64,000 nucleotides of DNA. Source: Sulfidibacterium sp964549335 (lineage in GTDB: Bacteria; Bacteroidota; Bacteroidia; Bacteroidales; F082). Shown here in pieces: positions 27,085 to 35,214 of this stretch; within the stretch, counting starts at the first letter, position 1, and every line of letters starts with the position of its first letter. The notes beneath the pieces were generated by a model that was not told where the DNA came from, did no database searches, and saw only the letters and a list, made by a program, of their open reading frames with translations. The stretch covers positions 114,713 through 178,712 of the forward strand of contig CAZJUQ010000050.1 in NCBI GenBank assembly GCA_964549335.1, in the 5' to 3' direction. The translations under genes were made by a program, and so were the position numbers.

Positions 27085-27092
27085 CAAATATA
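27085..27092 (-). promoter_or_regulatory. -7 promoter element of the DUF151-thyA-folA(-lacZ) unit
   Basis: On the minus strand this reads TATATTTG followed by C, an exact TAnnTTTG match 39 bases upstream of the start at 27046. No good -33 TTG. Confidence 0.45.
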
Positions 27093-27413
27093 ACAATTAT
27101 TGAGAAAAAAAATTGCCGGTAAAATCCCTCTTTCTTAACCGTTAATTGTCTGTGAAATGTTTATAAAAATTCACTTTCGTAATAATATTTTTAAATGTTT
27201 GTTACGGATGCTTGTACATTTTTGTAACTGTGCCACGGGGAATAATTTTCCGTGTTAAATCAAAGAGTCCGTTTGATGTAATTTCTGTTAATCAATGAGT
27301 AAAAGAAATTGCGATTATACCTAAAAATGTTTAATATATTGATAATGAGCTTGTAAAAATACCGGGAGGCGAAACCGGCGCTCTTTTTTTTTAATGTTAA
27401 TGAAAAAAATGTA

Positions 27414-27442
27414 TTGTCATTCCAATTGAATTTATAATTTAG
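27414..27442 (+). promoter_or_regulatory. Candidate hppA promoter
   Basis: TTG at 27414-27416, an 18-base spacer and TAATTTAG at 27435-27442 (one mismatch to TAnnTTTG). The leader to the ATG at 27514 would be about 65 bases. Confidence 0.35.
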
Positions 27443-27513
27443 CGCCATCTTTCGCAAACGTTTTAAATATAGAAAATCATCATTAAAATTAATTAATAAT
27501 TAAACAATTTGTT

Positions 27514-29937
27514 ATGAAGAAAATTCTTACACTACTGACTTTGTTTGCCGTACCGGTATTCAGTATGGCAAGTGAAGCCGATTTGGTAATTCCTGCGGGT
27601 ATGAAGTCGGAAACCATTTTGTACTGGGGATTTATCATTACCATTGCAGGTTTTTTGTTCGGGCTTTATCAATTTTTGAAAGTAAAGAAGATCAGGGCAC
27701 ACAAGTCGATGCTTGAAGTTGCCGATGTTATTTACCAGACCGGAAAGACATACCTCATTCAGCAGGGACGTTTTCTTGCCATTCTGTTTGTAATTATCGG
27801 TACCATTGTGGCTTTCTATTTCGGATACCTGTCGGAAGGCAGTTTCGGATTTAGCGGAGTGGCAATGATACTCGGATGGACAATTTTGGGTATTCTGGGT
27901 TCGTACGGAGTGGCATGGTTTGGCATTCGTATGAACACTTTGGCAAATTCGCGAATGGCATTTGCATCGCTTGAAAGGAAACCGGTGAAACTGCATCAAA
28001 TTCCGCTTACTGCCGGAATGAGTATCGGTGTGGTTTTGATTTCGCTGGAACTTACCATGATGCTGGTAATTTTGATGTTTGTACCCGGAGAGTATGCCGG
28101 AGCAAGTTTCATAGGTTTTGCCATAGGCGAGTCGTTGGGTGCATCGGCATTGAGGATTGCCGGCGGTATTTTTACCAAAATTGCCGACGTAGGTTCCGAC
28201 CTGATGAAGGTTATATTTAAAATCGGTGAAGACGATCCGCGTAACCCCGGAACCATTGCCGACTGTGTTGGCGATAATGCAGGCGATAGCGTAGGACCTA
28301 CAGCCGACGGCTTTGAAACTTACGGAGTAACCGGTGTTGCCCTTATCTCTTTTATTGTTTTGGCAGTGGCAAAACCCGCCGACCAAATTTCGCTTCTTAC
28401 ATGGATATTCGTCATGAGAGTATTGATGATTGTTACGTCGGTGGTTTCTTACTGGGTTAACAATCTCATTACACATTCGAGATATAAAAATGCCGATGAT
28501 ATGGATTTTGAAGCACCATTAACTTCACTTGTGTGGATAACATCCATATTTTCGATAGTTGCCACTTTTGCGGCAAGTTATTTTACCATTGGCGACCTTG
28601 ACAATAATTTATGGATAACACTTTCCATTATCATCAGTGCCGGCACACTGGGTGCGGCTTTGATACCCGAATTTACAAAACTCTTTACCAGTCCCAAATC
28701 GACGCACGTAAACGAGGTTGTGGAAGCCTCGAAAAAGGGTGGTGCTTCGCTTAACATTCTTTCGGGTTTGGTAGCCGGAAATTTCAGCGCCTTTTGGCAA
28801 GGCATGGTCTTTTTCCTTTTGATGTTTATCGGGTATTATGCAAGTAATTACGGTTTGAGCGACATAATGATATATCCGGCAATTTTTGCCTTCGGTTTGG
28901 TTGCTTTCGGTTTCCTGGGTATGGGACCGGTTACCATTGCCGTTGACAGCTACGGACCCGTTACCGATAATGCACAGTCGATATACGAACTGTCGCTTAT
29001 TGAGGAGAACCAAAAAGATGTAACTCCCGAAATAGAGAACGATTTCGGTTTTAAACCCGATTTTGAAAAAGCAAAATATTACCTCGAAGCCAATGATGGT
29101 GCAGGAAACACCTTCAAAGCCACGGCAAAACCGGTGCTAATAGGTACCGCCGTGGTTGGTGCCACTACAATGATATTCTCGCTTATTTTGGTAATTAAAA
29201 ATACTTTGGGAGTTGACCCCGAAATGATTTTGAACCTGCTCAATCCTTATACGGTATTCGGATTCTTGCTCGGAGGAGCGGTTATTTATTGGTTTACCGG
29301 TGCTTCGATACAGGCGGTAACAACAGGTGCCGGACGTGCTACGGAATATATTAAGAACAATATAAATCTTGAACTCGGAGCTGAAAAGAAAGCCGATATC
29401 GAGAAATCGAAAAAAGTGGTTCAAATATGTACGGTATATGCCCAGAAAGGTATGTGGAACATATTTATAGCTCTGTTCTCGTTTGCTCTTGCATTTGCAC
29501 TTTTTTCGGCACCTGCCGGTGTTGATACAAGCATGAGTAAAGCCGAGGTTATTACCAATGCCTTGCCCGTATCAATGTTTATAGGTTATCTTTTGTCAAT
29601 AGCTTTCTTCGGACTGTATCAGGCTGTGTTTATGGCTAATGCAGGTGGCGCTTGGGACAATGCCAAAAAGGTTATTGAGGTTGATATGCAGGAAAAAGGT
29701 ACCGATTTGCATGCCGCTTCGGTGGTGGGCGATACCGTCGGCGACCCTTACAAAGACACCTCTTCGGTTGCTCTTAACCCTGTAATTAAGTTTACCACTC
29801 TGTTCGGGCTTCTTGCCATGGAAATTGCCATCTCCGAACACTTCAGAGAGGTTGCTCCCTATTTCGGGCTTGCATTCCTTGCCGTGGCATTGTATTTCGT
29901 TTACCGTTCGTTCTATAAAATGAGAATAAACGAATAG
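27514..29937 (+). CDS. hppA: Membrane-bound ion-translocating pyrophosphatase, divergent type
   Basis: Hydrolyses pyrophosphate and pumps H+ (or Na+) out of the cytoplasm. At 807 residues it is longer than typical M-PPases (about 650-760). The substrate region reads EDDPRNPGTIADCVGDNAGD and continues SVGPTADGFETYG, whereas the common form is GDNVGDCAGMGADLFESY, so it belongs to a divergent branch. At the K+-dependence site the sequence is GNTFKATAK (Lys535). Lys at this position marks K+-independent enzymes, K+-dependent ones having Ala. The second diagnostic position is Ala538 rather than Thr or Gly. The ion specificity is therefore uncertain. A signal-like N-terminus precedes TM1. Monocistronic with a strong terminator. 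Confidence 0.93.
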   Translation: MKKILTLLTLFAVPVFSMASEADLVIPAGMKSETILYWGFIITIAGFLFGLYQFLKVKKIRAHKSMLEVADVIYQTGKTYLIQQGRFLAILFVIIGTIVAFYFGYLSEGSFGFSGVAMILGWTILGILGSYGVAWFGIRMNTLANSRMAFASLERKPVKLHQIPLTAGMSIGVVLISLELTMMLVILMFVPGEYAGASFIGFAIGESLGASALRIAGGIFTKIADVGSDLMKVIFKIGEDDPRNPGTIADCVGDNAGDSVGPTADGFETYGVTGVALISFIVLAVAKPADQISLLTWIFVMRVLMIVTSVVSYWVNNLITHSRYKNADDMDFEAPLTSLVWITSIFSIVATFAASYFTIGDLDNNLWITLSIIISAGTLGAALIPEFTKLFTSPKSTHVNEVVEASKKGGASLNILSGLVAGNFSAFWQGMVFFLLMFIGYYASNYGLSDIMIYPAIFAFGLVAFGFLGMGPVTIAVDSYGPVTDNAQSIYELSLIEENQKDVTPEIENDFGFKPDFEKAKYYLEANDGAGNTFKATAKPVLIGTAVVGATTMIFSLILVIKNTLGVDPEMILNLLNPYTVFGFLLGGAVIYWFTGASIQAVTTGAGRATEYIKNNINLELGAEKKADIEKSKKVVQICTVYAQKGMWNIFIALFSFALAFALFSAPAGVDTSMSKAEVITNALPVSMFIGYLLSIAFFGLYQAVFMANAGGAWDNAKKVIEVDMQEKGTDLHAASVVGDTVGDPYKDTSSVALNPVIKFTTLFGLLAMEIAISEHFREVAPYFGLAFLAVALYFVYRSFYKMRINE

Positions 29938-29963
29938 TGAACAGATAAAATTTTTAACGGATA

Positions 29964-30006
29964 AAAAGAGGCTGTCTCATAATTTGACGAGACAGCCTTT
30001 TTTTAT
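29964..30006. terminator. Intrinsic terminator between hppA and the glycosyltransferase
   Basis: GGCTGTCTC (29970-29978) pairs with GAGACAGCC (29989-29997), flanked by A and T runs, so it works in both directions for these convergent genes. The core AAAGAGGCTGT recurs in the terminators at 33733 and 53895. Confidence 0.88.
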
Positions 30007-30036
30007 ACTCATTTTTTTTTGATGAAGGAAGAGGAT

Positions 30037-31128
30037 TTATATTTTCTCCAACAGGTTTTTAATTCTTTCGTTTAATACATTGTAGTTGTTGGTAAGCTTC
30101 AGCCCTTTAAAGGACAATGCTTTATCAATGTCGGTATTAATGTTTAACCTGTTTTGGTTTACCGAATAAAAAAAGCCTTTATTCATCATTCTTTTTGCCA
30201 AATACTCTTGTTCGGGTTGTCCGGGAGTGGGTACGAGCAGGGCTTTTTTGCCGAAGGTTGCCAAATCCATTAGAGTGCTGTAACCCGAGCGGCTTATTAT
30301 CAGTTTTGCATCGTTAATGAGACCGGCAAATTCCATATCGTTTGCATGCGATAACAGGGTGATGTTTTTAGTTATCCTTTTCTCTTTTGTTGCCGGATTG
30401 CCCGAAAGGATAACGGCTTTGTATTTGCTGTTTTCCAGCTGTTTTATCAACAGGTTTTCGAATATTGTTCTTTGGGGTTCCGGTCCCGACATTATGCAGA
30501 GCAGGTCAATATTATTTTTACTACGCTTTGAGACTTCAATATTTTCGAAACGAGATAATGTGCCTACAAAATAGTGTGGTATGCGGGGAAACGATTTTAC
30601 GTGTGAAAGTTTACCCGACAGTCCGTTGTTTTCTTCGAAATCGGGTATCCATAGTTCGTTATGTTTTTCGATAAAGGAATAGAGGCTCTTTTTTATTGCC
30701 GGGTTTATTATTCTGAGAGGTGTCTCTTGCAAAATATCCAACTGGTGGCTCATAAATACCGTGTAAACATTATCGTTCCACAGTTCGTATCTGTTGTCGG
30801 AGATAATGGCGTCGACACCGTAATTGTCGATGATAGTTTGTAATTTTTTTTGTGCCGGTTTTATTGATTTCAGCATTTTCGGGATTTCGGCAACAATTTT
30901 AAGTGCCAAAGGAATATTTTTTTGGTACCGGGGTTGATATCCTTCCAGTTGGACCCATTGGAGTTTTGGAAACTTCAAACGCAAAAAATCCAAAGGTTTG
31001 TTTGCAGCCGCTATTATTACCCCGGCATTTGCGTTCAGGAGATTTTCTATGACGGGAACAGACCTTGCGGCATGTCCCAGTCCCCAATCCATTGGGCAAA
31101 CAAGTATTGTTTTGCTGTTTTTATTCAC
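30037..31128 (-). CDS. MurG-like glycosyltransferase (GT28-type, PF13528)
   Basis: 363 residues with a GT-B fold. The N-terminal half opens with PMDWGLGHAARSVPVIENLL, the acceptor-side GLGHA motif of this family. The C-terminal half has IMSGPEPQRTIFENLLIKQL and the nucleotide-sugar-binding SRSGYSTLMDLATFGKKALLVPTPGQPEQ, like MurG. The donor and acceptor are unknown; lipid-linked or surface-glycan precursors are possible. It lies 39 bases downstream of the DHOD-like gene on the same strand, so the two may be cotranscribed, but no link in function is evident. Confidence 0.8.
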   Translation of the reverse strand: MNKNSKTILVCPMDWGLGHAARSVPVIENLLNANAGVIIAAANKPLDFLRLKFPKLQWVQLEGYQPRYQKNIPLALKIVAEIPKMLKSIKPAQKKLQTIIDNYGVDAIISDNRYELWNDNVYTVFMSHQLDILQETPLRIINPAIKKSLYSFIEKHNELWIPDFEENNGLSGKLSHVKSFPRIPHYFVGTLSRFENIEVSKRSKNNIDLLCIMSGPEPQRTIFENLLIKQLENSKYKAVILSGNPATKEKRITKNITLLSHANDMEFAGLINDAKLIISRSGYSTLMDLATFGKKALLVPTPGQPEQEYLAKRMMNKGFFYSVNQNRLNINTDIDKALSFKGLKLTNNYNVLNERIKNLLEKI

Positions 31129-31167
31129 ACAACGAAAGTACTTAAAAAGGCGATACGAAAAGGTTTG

Positions 31168-32154
31168 CTAATCGATGCCCGAAAAGTATTTCATAAACTG
31201 GATACGTTCGAAAGCGGCGGGATTATCCACGTTTTTAACACTCAACTTGCCCCTGAACTCCTCTATTGTAGAGAAATTATGACGTACCATCCAGTTTTCC
31301 AGATATTCCAAAATTATTCCTATCTCTTTAAATCCTTTTTTGTAGAGGACCGATGCCACCTGTACTGCATTGGCACCTGCAAGAAGTTGTTTTACAAAAG
31401 CCACACCGTCGTGCACTCCGGTTGACGCAGCCACGTCGCATTTTAAGTATGGCGAAAGCATTGCCACCCAACGCAAACTAATACCCAAATCGGAAGGAGA
31501 GCTGAAAACGAAAGAGGATTTGAGTTCAAGGTTTTCTATATCGAAATCGGGAGAATAAAAACGGTTGAAAAGAACCAAACCTTTTATTCCTGTCCACGAC
31601 AGAGATATCATTGTTTTTGCCAACCCCGAAAAATAGTAACTCAATTTTAAAGATACCGGAATATTTACGGCGGAAGTTATCTTTTTTGCAATGTCGAAAT
31701 ATATTTTTTCGATGGTTGAACCGTCGCGTTCGGGGTCGGAAGGAAGAACGGCGACATTAAGTTCCAATGCGTCGGCACCGGCATTTTCAATCTTTTTTGC
31801 AAACTCAACCCATTCGGAGATGGTGATGCAATTTATGGATGCTATTACAGGTATTGTTAACCGTTTTTTTGCTTCCGAAACCAAATTTAAATATATGTTC
31901 AGGTCGTTTTCTTTTGAGTAGTTTCTTATGTAATCTTCGGCTTCGGGGTAAAGGTTTAAGTACTCGTCCTGCATTATGGTATGGCTTGCGGCATTGTGTA
32001 TTTGCTCTTCAAACAACGATTTTAACACAACCGCTCCCGCTCCTTGTTTCTCTATTTCAACAAGATTTTCAACAGAATTTGTCAATCCGGTGCTGCCTAC
32101 TATCAACGGATTTTTTAATTTAAGTCCCAAATACGAAATGGATAAATCTATCAT
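31168..32154 (-). CDS. Dihydroorotate dehydrogenase-like FMN protein
   Basis: 328 residues forming a DHOD-type TIM barrel. It starts with the class 1 pattern IDLSISYLGLKLKNPLIVGS. It also has IPVIASINCITISEWVEFAKKIENAGADALELNV and the phosphate-binding end GVHDGVAFVKQLLAGANAVQVASV. It is not clearly PyrD: the substrate loop cysteine or serine motif (NCPN or NVSSPN) is replaced by LELNVAVLPSD, as in the DHOD-like proteins widespread in Bacteroidota and cyanobacteria whose substrate is not established. Divergent from gdhA. Confidence 0.75.
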   Translation of the reverse strand: MIDLSISYLGLKLKNPLIVGSTGLTNSVENLVEIEKQGAGAVVLKSLFEEQIHNAASHTIMQDEYLNLYPEAEDYIRNYSKENDLNIYLNLVSEAKKRLTIPVIASINCITISEWVEFAKKIENAGADALELNVAVLPSDPERDGSTIEKIYFDIAKKITSAVNIPVSLKLSYYFSGLAKTMISLSWTGIKGLVLFNRFYSPDFDIENLELKSSFVFSSPSDLGISLRWVAMLSPYLKCDVAASTGVHDGVAFVKQLLAGANAVQVASVLYKKGFKEIGIILEYLENWMVRHNFSTIEEFRGKLSVKNVDNPAAFERIQFMKYFSGID

Positions 32155-32270
32155 AATTTTTACTGTTAACCGTTACACAAATTACGAGTGTAAAATTAAT
32201 AAGTTAATGAAATTCTGAAATAATTGTTAATAATTAATATTTATTTTAAATAACAACAAAAGTATCTATT

Positions 32271-32295
32271 TTAGCTTATTTTATTAAACAGCTAA
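32271..32295. promoter_or_regulatory. Inverted repeat upstream of gdhA
   Basis: TTAGCT (32271-32276), 13 bases, AGCTAA (32290-32295), ending 11 bases before the gdhA -7 element, so it covers the -33 region. A possible operator; the regulator is unknown. Confidence 0.3.
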
Positions 32296-32306
32296 ACAAA
32301 TTGATT

Positions 32307-32314
32307 TAATTTTG
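32307..32314 (+). promoter_or_regulatory. -7 promoter element of gdhA
   Basis: TAATTTTG followed by C, an exact TAnnTTTG match, 66 bases upstream of the gdhA start. Confidence 0.5.
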
Positions 32315-32380
32315 CACTGTTATTTTTTTAACAAGTTTAACTAAAATATTAATTATTAATCATTTTCAAACAAAAAGGCT

Positions 32381-33718
32381 ATGAACCTTAATAATATAAT
32401 AAACGACTTGGAGAAGAAACATCCGGGAGAGCCGGAATATCTTCAGGCAGTACGTGAAGTACTCGAGTCGATTGAGGATGTTGTTAACGAGAATCCTCAT
32501 TTTGAAGGCGCAGGAATAATAGAGCGTCTTGTAGAGCCCGACAGGGTTTTTACTTTTAAAGTTCCGTGGGTTGACGACGACGGAAATGTACAGGTAAATT
32601 TGGGTTACCGGGTACAGTTTAACAATGCTTTGGGCCCATACAAAGGGGGATTGCGTTTTCACCCCAGTGTAAATTTAAGTATATTGAAGTTTTTGGGTTT
32701 TGAGCAAATTTTCAAAAACGCCCTTACCACATTGCCCATGGGGGGAGGTAAAGGTGGTTCCGATTTTAATCCCAAGGGCAAGTCGGACGGTGAAATAATG
32801 CGTTTTTGTCAGGCATTTATGCTGGAACTGTGGAGGATTATAGGTCCCGAGACCGATGTTCCTGCCGGAGACATTGGAGTAGGCGGGAAGGAGATAGGTT
32901 ACTTGTACGGAATGTACAAAAAACTTGCGCGAGAAAATACAGGTGTGCTTACCGGCAAAGGTCTCGGCTGGGGCGGAAGCCTAATTCGTCCCGAAGCTAC
33001 CGGTTTCGGTGGTGTTTATTTTACGAGCGAGATGCTCGGTATGTTCGGCGAGTCGTTTAAAGGTAAAACGGTTGCCATTTCCGGTTTTGGAAATGTTGCA
33101 TGGGGTGTGGCATTGAAAGTTACCGAGTTGGGTGGTAAAATCGTTACCATTTCCGGTCCCGACGGATATATTTACGACCCTGACGGCATTTCGGGCGAAA
33201 AGATAGATTACTTGCTTGAGTTGCGTGCTTCCAATCAGGATATTGTGGCGCCGTATGCCGATGAATTTCCGGGTTCTACTTTTATACGGGGAAAGCGTCC
33301 TTGGGAGGTTAAATGCGACATTGCAATGCCTTGTGCCACCCAAAACGAACTTGACGGCGACGATGCGGCAACTCTTATAAAAAACGGTGTGCAAGCCGTG
33401 GCCGAGGTATCGAATATGGGATGTACGCCCGAAGCGGTTAAAGCTTTTCACGATAATAAGATACCGTTTGGGCCGGGAAAAGCGGTAAATGCAGGCGGTG
33501 TTGCCGTATCGGGGTTGGAGATGACGCAAAACGCCATGAAACTGGGTTGGACCACAAGTGAGGTGGATGCCAAGTTGAAGCAAATAATGAATTCCATTCA
33601 CGAAATATCGGTAAAATACGGAACCGAAGACGACGGTTACATAAATTACGTTAAAGGTGCCAACGTTGCCGGTTTCCTTAAAGTGGCAAACGCGATGCTT
33701 GATCAAGGTGTGATTTAG
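32381..33718 (+). CDS. gdhA: Glutamate dehydrogenase (NADP-type, hexameric)
   Basis: Assimilates ammonium into 2-oxoglutarate to make glutamate. 445 residues, as expected for the small hexameric family (E. coli GdhA 447). Seen: the substrate-binding YKGGLRFHPSVN and the catalytic lysine in PMGGGKGGSDF. There is also the PAGDIGVGGKEIGYL segment and the Rossmann fold ISGFGNVAWGVA. NADP preference follows from similarity to the biosynthetic enzymes and is inferred. The start codon follows an A-rich leader with no Shine-Dalgarno. Ends at a bidirectional terminator shared with frr. Confidence 0.96.
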   Translation: MNLNNIINDLEKKHPGEPEYLQAVREVLESIEDVVNENPHFEGAGIIERLVEPDRVFTFKVPWVDDDGNVQVNLGYRVQFNNALGPYKGGLRFHPSVNLSILKFLGFEQIFKNALTTLPMGGGKGGSDFNPKGKSDGEIMRFCQAFMLELWRIIGPETDVPAGDIGVGGKEIGYLYGMYKKLARENTGVLTGKGLGWGGSLIRPEATGFGGVYFTSEMLGMFGESFKGKTVAISGFGNVAWGVALKVTELGGKIVTISGPDGYIYDPDGISGEKIDYLLELRASNQDIVAPYADEFPGSTFIRGKRPWEVKCDIAMPCATQNELDGDDAATLIKNGVQAVAEVSNMGCTPEAVKAFHDNKIPFGPGKAVNAGGVAVSGLEMTQNAMKLGWTTSEVDAKLKQIMNSIHEISVKYGTEDDGYINYVKGANVAGFLKVANAMLDQGVI

Positions 33719-33732
33719 AAATTGGTTTGCAT

Positions 33733-33775
33733 AAAAAAAAGAGGCTGTCCGATATGGGCGGCCTCTTTTTTATGT
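33733..33775. terminator. Bidirectional terminator between gdhA and frr
   Basis: AAAAAAGAGGC (33735-33745) pairs with GCCTCTTTTTT (33761-33771), and the inner TGTCC/GGGCG extends the stem with wobble pairs around a five-base loop. A and T runs on both sides serve both convergent genes. Confidence 0.88.
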
Positions 33776-33789
33776 TTGCCGGTAACAGA

Positions 33790-34353
33790 TTAAACCGTCA
33801 TAATATCTTTCTCTTTTGTTTCGAGGATTTTGTCGATTTTTTCCACATATTTGTCGGTAAGTTTTTGAATTTCATCCAAAAGCCTTTTATATTCATCTTC
33901 CGCCAGCCCCTCTTTTTCTAATTTTTTTGCGTCGTCGTTAGCGCTGCGGCGGGCATTTCTGACACCTACTTTCGATTCTTCGGCAACATGTTTGGCTTTT
34001 TTTACAAGCTCCAAACGCCGTTCTTCGGTTAAAGGCGGAACTTTTATTCTGAGTATTTCGCCTTCGTTGGACGGGTTAAATCCCAAGTTGGCATTCATAA
34101 TGGCTTTTTCTATTTCGTGTATTGTACTTTTATCGAATGGTTGAACCACTATGGAATAGGGGTCGGGAGTATTGATATTTGCCGTTTGCTCTATGGGTGT
34201 CATTACACCGTAGTATTCCACTTTTACGCCGCTTAGCATGCCGGGATTTGCCTTGCCGGCTCTAATTTTCTGAAATTCGCGCTCCAGGTGTTTTATGGCG
34301 TTTTGCATATTTTCTTCTGCCTCTTCAAGTACAAATAATGCATCTTCGGTCAT
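33790..34353 (-). CDS. frr: Ribosome recycling factor
   Basis: 187 residues, the normal length. With EF-G it splits the 70S ribosome after termination. Typical sequence: FQKIRAGKANPGMLSGVKVEYYGVMTPI and IKVPPLTEERRLELVKKAK, with VRNARRSANDD in helix 3. It is just downstream of batE but has its own exact -7 element (34376-34383), so it need not depend on the bat promoter. pyrH, the usual neighbour, is absent. Confidence 0.96.
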   Translation of the reverse strand: MTEDALFVLEEAEENMQNAIKHLEREFQKIRAGKANPGMLSGVKVEYYGVMTPIEQTANINTPDPYSIVVQPFDKSTIHEIEKAIMNANLGFNPSNEGEILRIKVPPLTEERRLELVKKAKHVAEESKVGVRNARRSANDDAKKLEKEGLAEDEYKRLLDEIQKLTDKYVEKIDKILETKEKDIMTV

Positions 34354-34375
34354 AGCTGTATCTTTTTTTTGAGAG

Positions 34376-34383
34376 CAAATTTA
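34376..34383 (-). promoter_or_regulatory. -7 promoter element of frr
   Basis: On the minus strand this reads TAAATTTG followed by C, an exact TAnnTTTG match in the 81-base gap after batE, 23 bases upstream of the frr start. Confidence 0.45.
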
Positions 34384-34434
34384 CAATTTCCCTTCAATGA
34401 AAAAAATTTTTTTGCGAAACTTTATTGTTCCGGT

Positions 34435-35214
34435 TTAAATTTCTTTCAAATCTTGTGCAGGGAGCCAACCGATACTTCCGTTTTGAATTTTTATTTTGAC
34501 CCAGTTATCAACTTTGTCGAGTATGGATACTTTAGTGCCTTCGTGTATTACAAACAGGTCAACGGAATTTGCCGAAGGCGAACTTTTTACGGTAACGGTA
34601 GGAATAAAGACTATGGCTTCGGTATGTGACTTGCCGTAATAGTATTTTTGCGATGCCATGCCGAACGAAACCGCTGTAAGAAACATAAACAGTAGCGCAC
34701 TGAAAAATGCTATGCGCTTGGTTTTTGCCGTTTGACCCAAGACAAACAATCCTACAAAAAGCATTAACAATGCAAAAGTTATTATTGAGAAGAGTGCCCA
34801 CGTGTTGCCGGTGAACATGTTGTAAAAATAGTTCCACCATTTTGTATAAAACAGAGTTGGAATTTTTTCAATTTTATCAACTATACGGCTGTTTGCTATG
34901 TTCAGGTTGTAAATAACGTCTTCGTCGTTAGGGATAAGTTTTTTTGCTTTTTCGTAATATAGTATTGCCGAGGGGATATCACCGGCTTTGAAATATGCGT
35001 TTCCCAAATTGTAATAGAGTTCGCCCGATTCCACACCCTGGTTAAGTATGGTTTGATATATGGCTGCCGAAGAGTCGTACAATCCTTGATTATAGGCATT
35101 GTTGGCAGCTTTAAACAGCGAATCGGCCTTTTGTTTGGAAAGGGCATACGAATTGCCTGCTGCAAACAGAGCAAAAAATAAAAATAGTATTTTAATATTA
35201 AAACTAACTTTCAT
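34435..35214 (-). CDS. batE: BatE: TPR and SH3 domain membrane protein
   Basis: 259 residues. Signal peptide (AAGNSYA), TPR repeats (about 28-105, such as GELYYNLGNAYFKAGDIPSAILYYEKA), two transmembrane helices (about 135-185) and a C-terminal bacterial SH3 domain (about 195-259, VTVKSSPSANSVDLFVIHEGTKV). This is the layout of BatE, last of the Bacteroidota aerotolerance (bat) operon. Its ATG overlaps the batD stop codon (TAATG, sharing base 35214), which implies translational coupling. Confidence 0.88.
   Translation of the reverse strand: MKVSFNIKILFLFFALFAAGNSYALSKQKADSLFKAANNAYNQGLYDSSAAIYQTILNQGVESGELYYNLGNAYFKAGDIPSAILYYEKAKKLIPNDEDVIYNLNIANSRIVDKIEKIPTLFYTKWWNYFYNMFTGNTWALFSIITFALLMLFVGLFVLGQTAKTKRIAFFSALLFMFLTAVSFGMASQKYYYGKSHTEAIVFIPTVTVKSSPSANSVDLFVIHEGTKVSILDKVDNWVKIKIQNGSIGWLPAQDLKEI

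Larger units (their letters stand above)
27047..27513. other. Divergent intergenic region, DUF151 / hppA
   Basis: 467 bases, mostly AT-rich. It contains outward promoters on both sides (27085-27092 minus; 27414-27442 plus). A weak CCGG/CCGG hairpin with a T run (about 27362-27392) lies in the middle, but the four-base stem is too short to call a terminator. No ORF or tRNA is visible. Confidence 0.5.

Noticed and set aside
27361..27392. Terminator or small RNA end before hppA
   Set aside because: The stem is only four base pairs (CCGG/CCGG) although a T run follows.
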